From assembly GCA_039654915.1 (NCBI GenBank), contig CM077598.1, positions 70,212,041 to 70,276,040 on the forward strand: a DNA stretch of 64,000 nucleotides, in the 5' to 3' direction. Below the pieces are notes generated by a model. That model was not told the origin of the DNA, searched no databases, and worked only from the letters and a program-made list of their open reading frames with translations. Within the stretch, counting starts at the first letter, position 1. Each line of letters begins with the position of its first letter. Shown piece after piece: positions 20,718 through 32,370 of this stretch. A program made the position numbers and the translations under genes. This DNA comes from Aquilaria yunnanensis (taxonomy: Eukaryota; Streptophyta; Magnoliopsida; Malvales; Thymelaeaceae).

Positions 20718-22992
20718 TGTTACCCACTCTGGCATAGTCCAATTATGGTGCCAAAATTGTGCATTTAGACTCCTAGGATTGGTAATGTTCTGTAGGCCAT
20801 TAGAACACTATCCTTAGTGTGCATACCCAACTGGCCCTCTTGGGCACTATGTAAACAGATGCATATTGGTCCAACCATCACACACATTTCCAAATTTTAT
20901 GCACATTTCATGGCAGCAAAGAATGAAAACACTACCACAAGTCTTAATCTTTGCTACCACACATTAGGCAATCTCGTTAAGTTCTAGTGACTAGCCACTG
21001 TAGCTGTAACTTCCACTAATAAACTGCATCGTTCTAGCAAAGTGCCCTATTTTATTTGCTCCATTATCAAGTAGAGACTTAGATAAAACCATGGAATTTG
21101 GTTTTTCATCAATAGCCCACCTATGGACCAAGTTATGGATTTTTTAAGTTGGTTACAAAGTTCTGACCAAATGAACAGTAACTTAGCCAACTTTGCAACG
21201 TCATATCTTTGGCTACAAGGTTCCAAATTCAGAAATTCTCAATCCCAGTTCAACCCCTAAATGTTATCCAGTTGTGGCCAAAATTTCATATCAAGATTCC
21301 TTCTACACAGGGAGATATTGAACTTTAGGTATAGGGTCAAAATTCTGGTAACTTTTGGACCATTTTACCCCTACAATTTTTCATAAGTGTGCAAACACTT
21401 CATTATCAAAGGGAAAGCCCTCCAAGGCTATCCCATACATGTCCAATACACATATGGGTTAAATTCTCTCTCATCTAGCATCTTTATGTGGCAAAAATAG
21501 AATTTACAAGTAAGTAGCCTATCATTCACACTTAGGCAGCTTTGCACCACATCACATACATAGCCAAAACAATACTCAAATGTTCACATACTTGTCTCAT
21601 TTTACATACACTACATGTACATGCATACATGCACTAAAATATGGTCTTAACTAAGCTAAATATGCACCCTAAGTTACAGGAGTACCTAAATACTGCACAA
21701 CACAGTAAGTACCATCACCAAAAATACCAAATGTGCTTCTAAAATCACCAAAATTTCCAGATCACAAATAGACATATGGAAGTTTAAGTAGCTAAAAATT
21801 TAGAGCAAAACTCAAACCACAAGGGTTAGTTTGAAGGTGATCTTTCTGCTGGACCTGAAATGACAGAATTGAGGGGAGTAAGTTTCATCGAGAAACCTAG
21901 TAAGGGTAGCACTTGGATTCAATAGGCAATGTGACCATCATTAAAACCTGCATCCAAAGACATTAAAACAAAAAAATTTTCTTGGCCTTAGGAGGATTTT
22001 AACAGTAGTTAGTACTAACTTTTGGGCTTTAGAGACACTGAAATTTGCTGTCATCACTGTGCACTTCACATTAGGTCACAAAACCTTCAATAAGTGCACT
22101 CCCCTAACTAAGCTTGGTTCATCAAGCTCATGGATCTCTTCCAAGCTTAGCCCTAGCTCCATGGATGCTTGAAAATACAGTAAACAATTGATGGGAGCAA
22201 GAGATCCCTTATCTTGATGGGTATGCTGAAACTGGAGATTGATCTTAGGTGCAACCTGGCAATAGCAGCAAATAGCTTCCAATTGTGCTTCCTTGACTTC
22301 AATTGCAAGTAGTTTTGAGTTTGAAGGTTTGGTGGCTATGGAGGAAGTGTGTAGGAGAGGACTACCCTCTTTTTTGTTGGTGGAGGCTGAAATTTGGGAG
22401 ATAAGGACCAAGAATGAACACTTTTATGGTCTTTAGTGCACTAAACACACTTAACAAGCTTAACCAAGCTTTATGTCATTTTCCTTGCTACAAGACCATG
22501 GTTTCTTTACCTTAATCTCTTGGCCCACATTTGACCCCCTTATCCCATGCCATAGCAGCCCTGCTTATGTGGGATAACCCCACAAAACTTCCATTTGACC
22601 TAAGTCACAGACATACACATCATAAGGCGTACATGCCTTTTTGTGTTTTCTTTGTTCTTAGTTGTCTTCCATAAGCAATTTGGTCCTCCAATAGCACTTT
22701 CATACCATTCATATCCTTCTCATAACTCCCCAAATCTTTTTTGTGAGAGTTTTACAATTGAGTACCCAAATTTCCAAAACCTTACAAAAAAGTGCATCGG
22801 TTGCTTGACAAACAAGCAATCCTTAAGGCTTATCCTAGGGGGCAAGTTACCAACTTGGAACACTTTTAAGAAGGTGTTGATCATGGCTTTTACTCCCCAC
22901 ACTTCAATCACTATGGTGAGAATTACACAATATAATGGTTTTTAGCCATTTTGACACACTTGTAATTCTCCCATTTTTGTGAGGTGGTAACA
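20718..22992 (-). repeat. A 3' LTR
   Basis: Plus-strand ends TGTTACCCACTC and GAGGTGGTAACA, i.e. 7-bp inverted ends TGTTACC/GGTAACA. On the minus strand it follows a purine tract (AAGGGGGGA). It lacks about 170 bp present in its partner (around 26930-27100). Confidence 0.9.
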
Positions 22993-23430
22993 ATCCTCCC
23001 CCCTTAAAACTTTTGGACCTCCAAAATAGCCTTTAACTTCAAGTATTCTTCAGCATACCTTTCCATAAGGTCTTTTTTAGTTTCCCAGGTTGCTTCTCTT
23101 TCAGAGTGGTGTGGCCACTGAACTTTGACCATGGGAATAAGTTTGTTTCTTAACCTTTTGGTATCCTTGGCTAAGGTTGCTATAGGCCTCTCTTCATATG
23201 TCCAGTTAGGTTCCAACTGTACGTCTTCCACTACAATAGCACGCTTTGTGTCCAATAGACACTTCTTAAGCATACTGATGTGAAAAAGATTATGAACACT
23301 TGAAAAGCTTGGCGGTAGAGCTAACCTATATGCTACCTTGCTAACTCTGTCGAAGATCTCATAAGTACCTATGTATCTTGGAGCTAACTTGGTTCTTTTG
23401 GCAAATCTGGCAGTGCCTTTGGTTGGTGCA
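22993..23430 (-). pseudogene. A integrase C-terminus and chromodomain tail
   Basis: Minus-strand frames read KLAPRYIGTYEIF, LALPPS, then MLKKCLLDTKRAIVVEDVQL and VQWPHHSEREATWETKKD (23004-23273), the end of a chromovirus integrase and its chromodomain-like tail, which in family members helps target chromatin. It is joined directly to the protease/RT linker near 23425, so RT, RNase H and the integrase core are deleted. Nothing catalytic remains. The join shows no obvious duplication. Confidence 0.8.
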
Positions 23431-25524
23431 ACTTGATCTCAAACTCAAGTTCCCTTAGTGGAGGAATACTTGGCAGGTCTTTAGGAAAGACTTGTGGAAA
23501 GTCTCTCACTACAACTATTCTGTCCACTTCCTCATCACAGTGCAATTCAATCAATGCATAACAGTAATCATGCTCAGAAATCACAGGTATTTCATCTAGT
23601 ACCTCTAGCTCCATAACATGCATTTCATACAATAATTCCTTATAATTCACTAGTGCATGCACTTCACCATCAGCCAATCTGATTTTGCTGTTAGCACAAT
23701 CAATTCTTATGTTATGCATAGCAAACCAATTCATACCCAGCACTAAATCATACTTAGGAATGTCCAACACTCATAGACTAGTCATGACCTTAGTCTTTCC
23801 TACTACTAGCCACAATCCTTAGCTAGGTCATTAGTGAAAAGACATTAACTACCTACTATTTTCACTAAGGATATCCTAGGCATGATTTCAGTAGGCAATT
23901 TCATGGCTTCAACAAATTTCATACCCATTATAGACACAAATGCACCAGTATCAAACAGAACACGAACAGGCTTACCATTAAGGTAAATGTTACCTCTCAG
24001 TACTCCTCCTTGCTCTGATGTCTCTGGCATCTCCATTTACAAGACTCTGCCAACTCTCTGCACTGGAGGCCAAGGCATTGGAGGTGTTGGCTTCTGTTAT
24101 CCCTCCCTCAGTGCTCCTCTTCTATGTCCTGCCTCAATAGGGCTTACTGGACCTTGGACTTTTGGCCTCCTTTGAGCCTATGCGCAGTCTTTGATCCAAT
24201 GATCCATGGATCCACATCTTAGACATGCTTGGGTGTTAAAATAGCAAGGTTTTTTTCTATGAAACTTCTTGCATTTAGGGCACCTTAGGCCGGGGAACTT
24301 TCCCTTAACCTTGCCCTCACCACCAAGATAGGACTTCTTGGTAATCCCTTTGCCATGTGGTGGCTTCTTCTGCTTGCCTCTTGCCTGACTACTTTCCCCT
24401 GGTCCACTGGGAAAGTACTTAGTCTCATACTCCTCTTGTTATACTAATAGAGCTTTCTACACTGCTTCATAGTACGTAACTACTCTAAAAGGTCTAACAG
24501 TCTTTCTAATGTCTGACTTTAGGCCTCAGACAAATCTTTTGGCCTTCAACTCCTCCAATCCATGATTTTAAGGAGTATACCTCACCAGCTGATTGAATTT
24601 GTGCTCATACTCTAGGGCACTAAGGTTGTCTTGCCTTAAAGTATCAAATTCAGTTTGCTTCATATCCTTGATGGCATCACAGATGTACTGTTCCTGGAAT
24701 AGCTGTGTGAACTCTGGCCAGCTCATCTTAATATCTCTTCCTAGCCTTCTACCCTTCTGGAAAGCATACCTGTCTCTAGTGTTTCTCCACCACATCTCTA
24801 CTCTGTCTACCAAGTTATAAGTAGCCAGTGACACCTTCTTGGTAGAGCTGAGTGGCATCCTCTCAAACATCTTTTCTATGAAGATTAACTACTCTTCAGC
24901 TCTTTCTGGCCCAGCTATTCCATCAAACTATGGAGGTCTTAGGCCTTGGAACCTCTCTAACAATCTGACTTCATCTAGGCCTTCCAAATCCTCTGATTTG
25001 TGTCTCCAAGATCTGTGAGAGCCCTTTATATGGTGATGCTCTCTATGATCTCTTTGCCTTCTTTAGATCTTTTCTCATGGCCTTCCTCAATCTCATTCCT
25101 AGTGGAGGAATGGTCATAGATTGAGGGATTGGTCCTGGGCACCTGACAAATCTCAGATCTTACTCTTCTGCCTCTTGGATTTCTCCTATCCTCATCTTCG
25201 ACCTCAATGGTCTCATCATTTGTGTCTTCTAAACTTCCAGAAGGAACATATTCAGATGTGTTCCTATTATTCTATTCTGGTTGCTGTTGTACATCCTAAA
25301 CTGGCTCTGCCAGAGCTACTTGGACTCCTTGTTGTTTGCTTGAATCAGTCTTACTAAGTTTTTATTGATTAGAGCTAAGTTTCTCTAAAGCTCTAACCAA
25401 ACCTGAGTCACTTCAGGGTTCGGTGCCCCCTGTTGCCCTAATTCCCTCTATTCTGTCCATTTCTTTATTGCCCAGAGTCAGTATGAAGCCTTCGGGGTGG
25501 TTCCTCTCTCCATGTGGCAACCAT
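23431..25524 (-). pseudogene. A gag and protease
   Basis: Minus strand. Gag starts at ATG 25524 (MVATWREEPP, like F MVATRRGDQG) but soon meets a stop. The gag core is clear at 24568-24870 (EMWWRNTRDRY, MSWPEFTQLFQEQY, LEYEHKFNQLVRYTP). A CCHC zinc knuckle CLRCGSMDHWIKDC lies near 24190-24225 and would bind genomic RNA. Protease has the catalytic DTG (FDTGAFVSIMGMKF, 23845-24036) and continues with YDLVLGMNWFAMH (23384-23770) into the linker before RT. Several nonsense codons and frame changes. Gag, knuckle and protease are recognisable but not translatable as one product. Confidence 0.85.
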
Positions 25525-25673
25525 GTTTACTTCCTACATTGATGATCCATCATAGAGAACAGATAAAGATCATAGGTATTTCAATAGTACTTGACACTAG
25601 TAGCTAACCAAACTGAGTACATGTATGTAGGTGCATGTAATGCAACTATATTCTATGTATATGTGTAAACCAT

Positions 25674-25685
25674 GCACTGATACCA
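25674..25685 (-). promoter_or_regulatory. A primer-binding site
   Basis: The minus strand reads TGGTATCAGTGC, one mismatch from the initiator-Met tRNA primer site TGGTATCAGAGC. It lies 5 bp inside the 5' LTR end (25691). Confidence 0.8.
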
Positions 25686-25690
25686 ACTTT

Positions 25691-28069
25691 TGTTACCCAC
25701 TTTTGGGTAGTCCAATTATGGTGGCAAAATCTCGCATTTAGACTCCCAAGATTGGTAATTTTCTCTAGGCCATCAGAACACAACCCTTAGTGTGCATACC
25801 AAACTGGCTCTCTTGGGTAGTATGTAACAACATGCATATTGGTCTAACCATCACACACATTTTGACATTTCATGCACACCATGGCAGCAAAGAACGAAAA
25901 CACTAGACACTAGCCCAACTCTTAATCTTGGCTACCACACATTATGCAATCTTGTTAAGTTTTAGGGACTAACCACTGTACCTGTAACTTCCACCCATTA
26001 TCAAGTAGAGACTTATAGAAAACCATGGAATTTAGTTTTTCATCAATAGCCCACCTATGGACCAAGTTATGGATTTTTTAAGTTGGTTATAAAATTTTGA
26101 CCAAATGAACAATAACTTATCCAACTTTTCAATGTCATATCTTCGGTTACAAGGCTCCAAATTTAGAAATTCCAAATCCTAATTCAAACTCTAAATGTTA
26201 TTCAATTTTGGTCAAAATTTCATACTAAGATTCCTTCTACACAGGGACATATTCAACTTTAGGTACAGGGTCAAAATGTTGGCAACTTTTGGACCATTTT
26301 GCCCATACAATTTTTCATAAGTGTGCAAACACTTCATTCTCAAAGGGAAAGCCCTCCAAGGCTATCAAATACATGTACAATAAACATATGAATTACATTC
26401 TCTTGTGTCTAGCAACTTTATGTGGCAAAACAGAATTTACAATTAAGTAGCCTATCATTCACACTTAGGCAGCCTTGCACCACATCACATACATAGCCAA
26501 AAATTACTCAAATGTTCACATACTTGTTTCATTTTACATACACTACATGTACATGAATACATGCACTAAAAAATGGTCTTAACTCAGCTAAATACACACC
26601 CTAAGTTATGAGAGTGCCTGAAATGGAACAGACTCTAGAAATAGGATGCTGGATAGCTACTATACCACACAATAAGTACCATCACCAAAAATATCAAATG
26701 TGCTTGTAAAGTCACCAAAATTTCTAGATCACAAATATACATATGGAAGTTTAAGTACCTAAAAATTCATAGCAAAACTCAAACCAAAAAGGTTAATTTG
26801 AAGGTGATTTTTCTGCTGGACCTGAAATGACAGAATTGAGGTGATTAAGTTTCATTGAGAAACTTAGTAAGGGTAGTGCTTGGGTTCAATAGGCAATGTA
26901 ACCATCATTAAAACATGTTTCCAAAGGCACTAAAACATAAGAATCACAATGCATATGTACAAGATATACCAACCAAATGCAGCAGCCATACACAGCAAAC
27001 AAACACATGAAATGCAGCAGCAACAATAACCATAGATTAGTCCGTAAAACATGCAATAAAATTAAATAAATCACTATGGCGGCCCTCCTCAAGCTAATGC
27101 TTGGCCTTAGGAGGATTTTAACAGTAATTAGTACTAACTTTTGGGCTCTACAAACCCAGAAATTTGCTGCCATCACTGTGCACTTCACACTAGATCACAA
27201 AACCTTCAATAAGTGCACTCCCCTCACTAACCTTGGTTCATCAAGCTCGTGGCTCTTTTCTGAGCTTAGCCCTAGCTCCATGGATGCTTGAAAATATAGT
27301 AAACAATCCATGGAAGCAAGAGATCCCTTATCTTGATGGGTATGCTAAAATTGGAGCTTAATCCTAAGTGCAACCCAGCAATAGCATCAAATAGCTTCCA
27401 ATTGCGCTTCTATGACTTCAATTGCAAGCAGTTTTGAGTTTGAAGGTATGGTAGCTATGGAGGAAGTGTGGAGGAGAGGGCTGCCTTCTTTTTTGCTGGT
27501 GGAGCCTAAAATTTGGGAGATAAGGACCATGAATGGACACTTATATGGTCTTAAGTGTACTAAACACACCTAACAAGCTTAACGAAGCTTTATGTCATTT
27601 TCCTTGCTACAAGACCATGATTTATTTACCTTAATCTCTTGGCCCACATTTGCACTCCTTATCCCATGCCACAGCAGTCCTTCTTATGTGGGATAACCCC
27701 ATAAAACTTTAATTTGACGTAAGTCATAGACATACACATCTTAAGGCCTACATTAGAACACTTAGGTCCTTTATGCCTTTTTGTGTTTTCTTTGTTCTTA
27801 GTTGTCTTCCATAAGCAATTTGATCCTCCAATAGCACTTTCATACCATTCATATCCTTCTCATAACTCTCCAAATCTCTTTTGTGAAAGTTTTACAATTG
27901 AGTACCCGAATTTCCAGAACCTTACAAAAAAGTGCATAGGTTGCTTGAAAAACAAGCAATCCTTAAGGCTTTTCCTGGGGGGCAAGTTATCATCTTGGAA
28001 CACTGTTAAGGAGGTGTTGATCATGGCTTTTACCCCCCACACTTCAATCACTATGGTGAGAATTACACA
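25691..28069 (-). repeat. A 5' LTR
   Basis: The plus strand starts TGTTACCCACTT. The outer end is cut at GAATTACACA, 63 bp before the GGTAACA terminus seen in its partner. Same family as the solo LTR 58840-61319 and the F LTR. Confidence 0.9.
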
Positions 28070-28074
28070 ATAGT

Positions 28075-29620
28075 GGATTGGAAGAGTGCTTGAATCTTGC
28101 TTGTTACTTGGAGTTGAGGTAAGGGAGTTATGTTTTTAAGTTCAATTAATGCTATTGGATTGAGTTTGCCTGATGAATTTCAGTAATTCTATCAATAGAA
28201 TTAGTTACTAAACAAGGTTGAATCATGGTGGACTATGAGGTTTGTGATGATTGGAATGATGTTATAATGCATCATAGATTGGTTTGTGATAGTTGGTTGT
28301 GATCTACGCAACATGTTTTAGATGTATGTGAAGTTTGGAGGCTAAGCAAGCATGTTTGATAGGTTTGGTAAGTGTCCAAAGTTCGTAGCAGTAAAATCTG
28401 TGAAAATTCTACAGATTCGTAGATTGGCGACGTGTCGCCAATTTGGTACTGTTGTCCACGATGTGTTGCCAATACTAGAAATGTTGGCAGAACATTAGGT
28501 TGGCTAAATTTTCCAAGTTTTGCTAGGGAGGTCGAGGGGAGACCTAAGGGGGTTCTTAGGGTACCTTAGGGTCTAAGTATTTTGTAGGTACTCCAAGACT
28601 TCCAAATGTCCTTTAAGACCTAGGAGTTTTCTTGAGTTTTATAAAGTTTTATGGTGACTTGTGACATAAGCAAGAAAACTAGTTTACTAAGGATCACAAC
28701 TAAATACCACTAGCTTGGGTGGAAGGTTTAGAACCCTTGACAACCTATCCGTGCCGTTAGCCAGGAGGTTGCAAATTGAAACCTAAGTGCACCTAGTCTA
28801 CAAGGTCTTTATGGCCTAGTCTACAATAGTTCGACCATAAGTCCCCTACACAACATAAACGGGAGAGGTTCAACTGGTGATTTATCACTATTTAGGCTGG
28901 CAAGCTAAGCTTGCTAGAGGACAAGGCTATGCCTTATGGTTCAAGGACTAGGTGAGGAGATGTCTCAAAGGATCTAGTTATATGTGCATATATATCAGAC
29001 GCTTAAGCTGTAAGAGCTCATAGCAGGTTACATATGTTATCATATATGGAGTCCTTAGTAATTTTCTTGCAGGTACAATGAAGACCCATACTGAGAATGT
29101 TTAGGTTCTCATTCCCTAGTTATGTTGTGCAGATTCTGAAGTTGTTGGGCTGGATAACCCCTAAAGGTTATCGTGGTAGTAGCTTTTGTGCAGGTACTGT
29201 ACTTGAGAATCCCTATGATTCTAGCCTACATAGGTAAGTTGTTGGTCAAATAACAGTACTAACTAGAGTCTTCCTTTGGCTGCAGAGCCTAGTAGCACTT
29301 GGACAAGGACTTTTGTGACTCACCACTAGGACTTGCATCCAAGGTGGGAGTTAGTTTAAGAAGATCTCAGTTCAGGCTTGTATATATAGTACTTTTAGCT
29401 ACCTCAATTGCCTATGTTTTGAGAAGTCCTAGACTCTGGGGTTGCTCTTGGGTGAGGGCATTTGTCTACTTTATGTATGAATGCTCCCACACAGTTGTTA
29501 TGTCTAGTAAACTCACATAAATGTTGATTTTGTACGCTTTGGCTATTTGAACTTATTTTCTATGGAAATCTTTCGGCCAAATCAATGTTTTATATTTTTG
29601 TTAATCTAAGTCAAAGCATG
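28075..29620 (+). repeat. B 5' LTR, second segment
   Basis: Continues the LTR from the A insertion point (ggattggaagagtg) to the solo Tat LTR. Collinear with 36370-37946 of the 3' LTR. Includes the 20-nt palindrome ATTGGCGACGTGTCGCCAAT (28423-28442). Confidence 0.92.
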
Positions 29621-30699
29621 TGATGCGGTCCGGTGGTGCGGAGCTAGCATCTCCACTGTGTGCAGTGGTGAGGGCAGTAGGGGGTCCTGGAGGTGCAGGC
29701 TAGTCCAGAAGGAAGGCTGGTGTCCTGGGTGGATCACCTGAAGTGATGGCCGGCAGCTGCCTGGTCTCATGGCAGGATGATGACGGGAAAGACCTCTGGT
29801 GTGGGAGAGAGCCTGGAGCGGGGATTCTTCAAGGAGACCTGGCTGAAACACTCAAAAAATAGGGGTTAGGAGGCCCCCGGGGTGGTTTTCCGTGGGGGAA
29901 CCTCCGACGCCCAAGTCAGTGCTTTTAGAGAGAATGGGGCATAGTAATAAGCATAAGGGACTCTTGCCTGGCGTGTCTTTCTGAGGGCTGAAAAGGAGAG
30001 TATTCAAGCGAAGGGAGGAGAGCGTCCTCCATTTTCTGGCCTCTTTGTCCTCTTTTTCTCCCTCTCTCTCTCTGGGGGAGCCCCCCTGTTTGTGACCATT
30101 TCCCTGGTATATAAGGGAGGGGATGATCCCTTCAGATTGTCTCACGTGTATGGACAGATGCTGTTCGTATTTTTGGGCATGGGGGCCCCTAGCAGGCTGT
30201 TAGCTCCTCGGGCCGCGAGCCATGGTAGGTGTAGCCTGACGTGACAGGACGTAGGCTTCAGTGACATGTCAGAGACGTATGTGAGTGGAGTGTTAGATAC
30301 GGGTCTGGAGGAGGCATGTCGGAAACGTATATGGGCGGAGTGTCAGAGACTCCTTGTTGGCTCTTGCCGTACAACCGAGGTCCCTTTGGTTGATGTCTCA
30401 CTTCGGGGTGAGGGCCCCTTTCCAAGAGTCGGGCTGGAACTTCGGTGTCTACGTCTTCGGGGGGCTTTCTCCCGCAGAGGCTGGTTGGTCTTTCTCCCCC
30501 GAAGCTAGTTCGATCGTCCTCCTGAAGGAGGCGCTACGCTGGCTCCCAAAGTTGGAATTTGGTGAGCTACCAAAGTGGTGCGCCTCAAGTGTTTGACTTC
30601 CTTCACTCCGGAGTCCTTTCGGAGGTCGTATGCCTTGGTGTCTGGCTCCCTCTTTCCCGTGGTCGGTAGGTGGTCAGGGCGATAGCACTTCGGCTATCA
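29621..30699 (-). repeat. Solo Tat LTR (1079 bp) in B 5' LTR
   Basis: Minus-strand ends TGATAGCCGAAG and CCGCATCA; target duplication GCATG on both sides (29616-29620, 30700-30704). It keeps TTGGGCGTCGGAGG, a CACGTG box near 30143 and an ATG 30 bp from the downstream end. No internal region, hence a solo LTR left by LTR-LTR recombination. Confidence 0.93.
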
Positions 30700-30704
30700 G
30701 CATG

Positions 30705-30849
30705 AAGTGCATGCATCCTACATATTCTAAGTTAATCAACTAGCATCATGGAGTTTTAATTTGCACGCATATATAACTAGCCAATTGCAATCCACCATGA
30801 GATGAGCTCTCACAAGTCTCCTGGGCAGGGGCCAAGGATGGCCAAGTCA
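30705..30849 (+). repeat. B 5' LTR, last segment
   Basis: Final part of the LTR, ending GGCCAAGTCA just before the primer site; matches 39438-39512. Confidence 0.9.
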
Positions 30850-30854
30850 GTTTT

Positions 30855-30863
30855 TGGTATCAG
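30855..30863 (+). promoter_or_regulatory. B primer-binding site
   Basis: TGGTATCAG, the first nine bases of the initiator-Met tRNA site, 5 bp after the LTR; the next bases (TGGTTAGAGC) diverge from the sister element E, which has the full TGGTATCAGAGC. Confidence 0.8.
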
Positions 30864-30991
30864 TGGTTAGAGCTCATTTCGTAGATATTAGAGGCTAAGA
30901 CTGAGATCTAATTTTGGAAAGTGCATGTGCTAGAAAAGTTTGTGTTGACGAACATTTGGGGAATGTTGTTTGGCTTTGGTTACAGATTGCT

Positions 30992-32370
30992 ATGGTTGTC
31001 ACTAGGTCAAGAGCTTCGAGAGGAGCTAGAGAACCTGGTAAAGGTTCTAGTGAACTAGTTGTGGCATGGCTGGATGAGATATCCAGGGTGCTTCTGGGGT
31101 TAACTCATACTATGGCCCAAGTGGCAGAGGGTATGACTACCATCATGACTGAGTTGTTCCAGGATCATGAGGGTAAAGAAGTTTTCATATAGGAAAATGA
31201 TCCACACTAGGATCAAAAAAGGCATGTTGAGCAGTAGCGAATGCCTAGGGCTCATGAACAGAGAAATCATGTTGATGAGGAGGAAGATGAGTTAGAGGAT
31301 ATGGAGGCTCCAAGGAGGGGAGACACCCCACATCAAATGAGGTTGTTAGAAAAGTTTAAGACCGTTGATCCATTGAGTTTTGATCGAATAGGTGATCCCG
31401 ATCGAGCAGAAGATTGGTTATCCAGGATGAATAGACTTTTCACTTATGGAGGTTATGAGTCTAAACAAAGGATGGCCTTAGTACCTTTCTTTTTTAGAGG
31501 GAGGGCTAGTTTATAGTGGGATGATGTGATGGAGATGCTGAGAGAAAGCAATGGTACTCAACCGGAGCACAAGAAAAATGTGCTGAAGTGGTCAAACTTC
31601 AAGAAGAAGTTCCTATAGGAGTACATTAGTGAAGCTGCACAAGGCCAAAGGAGGATTCAGTTTGAGAATCTAGTACAAGGAGAGATGTCTGTGCGAGAGT
31701 ATGAGCATCATTACAATTCACTTATTCGGTATGCTCCTTACATGGTTGGTAATGATGAGTTGAAGGCCAAGAAATTCTTTCGAGGTTTGAAACCCGTGCT
31801 AAAGAGGTATATGGAGACAGTGGACATCAGAAGTTACCGCTAAGTGGTACGAAGGCATTAGCCTTAGAAAGAGAATTGGAGAATTCGAGGGCGCCTAGCA
31901 AAAAGCTGGAGGTTGGACTAGTCAACCTAGGAAAGAGCATCAGGAAGCGGCCAATGGTTGAAAGCCAAGGTCCGTTCAAGAGAAAGAACATGGGTTTATG
32001 TCCTAAGTGTAGGCGGTTCCATGGTACGAGGCCATGCACCTTGGGAACTAATATTTGTAGTATCTGTGGTCAGAAAGGGCATTGGGCAAGGCAATGCCCA
32101 CGGGTTGGACCTTTACTAGGTCCGCCCAGGAACCTACCCCTTGCACCCCTTGCCATAGGAAATCGATCTGGTGTAGCCGTAGCAACAGTTGACTCGAGCA
32201 TTTTCACCCTGGCAAGCCAGGTGACCAAGGCACCAATCGCCGTTCGAGGTAATTTTACTTTCCAAAATGGTAGTGTTAGAGTGCTTTTTGATACAGGAGC
32301 TACTTTTTCAGTGATATCATCTGCCTTGGTAGATAAGTTTAGTTTGCAAGGAGAAATTTTTTGTGAGTGA
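30992..32370 (+). pseudogene. B gag and protease start
   Basis: Gag begins at ATG 30992 (MVVTRSRASRGARE), supported by the equivalent start in E. The core follows with MRLLEKFKTVDPLSFDRIGD and DWLSRMNRLFTYGG (31241-31516), broken by a TAG at 31514-31516 where the family has Trp. The zinc knuckle CSICGQKGHWARQC (about 32056-32097) is intact. The protease DTG lies at 32290-32298 (FDTGATFSVIS). Gag packages RNA; protease would process the polyprotein. Several nonsense codons, many explained by C-to-T changes (see finding), so this is a pseudogene. Confidence 0.9.

Larger units (their letters stand above)
20718..28069 (-). mobile_element. A: internally deleted chromovirus inside B 5' LTR
   Basis: Element with two about 2.3-2.4 kb LTRs (20718-22992 and 25691-28069) around a short 2.7-kb interior holding gag, protease and only the tail of integrase. 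Flanked by ATAGT (20713-20717) and ATAGT (28070-28074). Outer LTR sequence at 28069 is 63 bp short relative to the inner copy. Orientation is minus, from the coding frames, primer site (25674-25685) and purine tract (near 22995). Confidence 0.92.

Noticed and set aside
22720..22911. Conserved 63-residue frame also at 27860-28051
   Set aside because: The same minus-strand frame occurs because both are LTR copies of element A; it has no start context or domain and is probably chance, kept by recent duplication.
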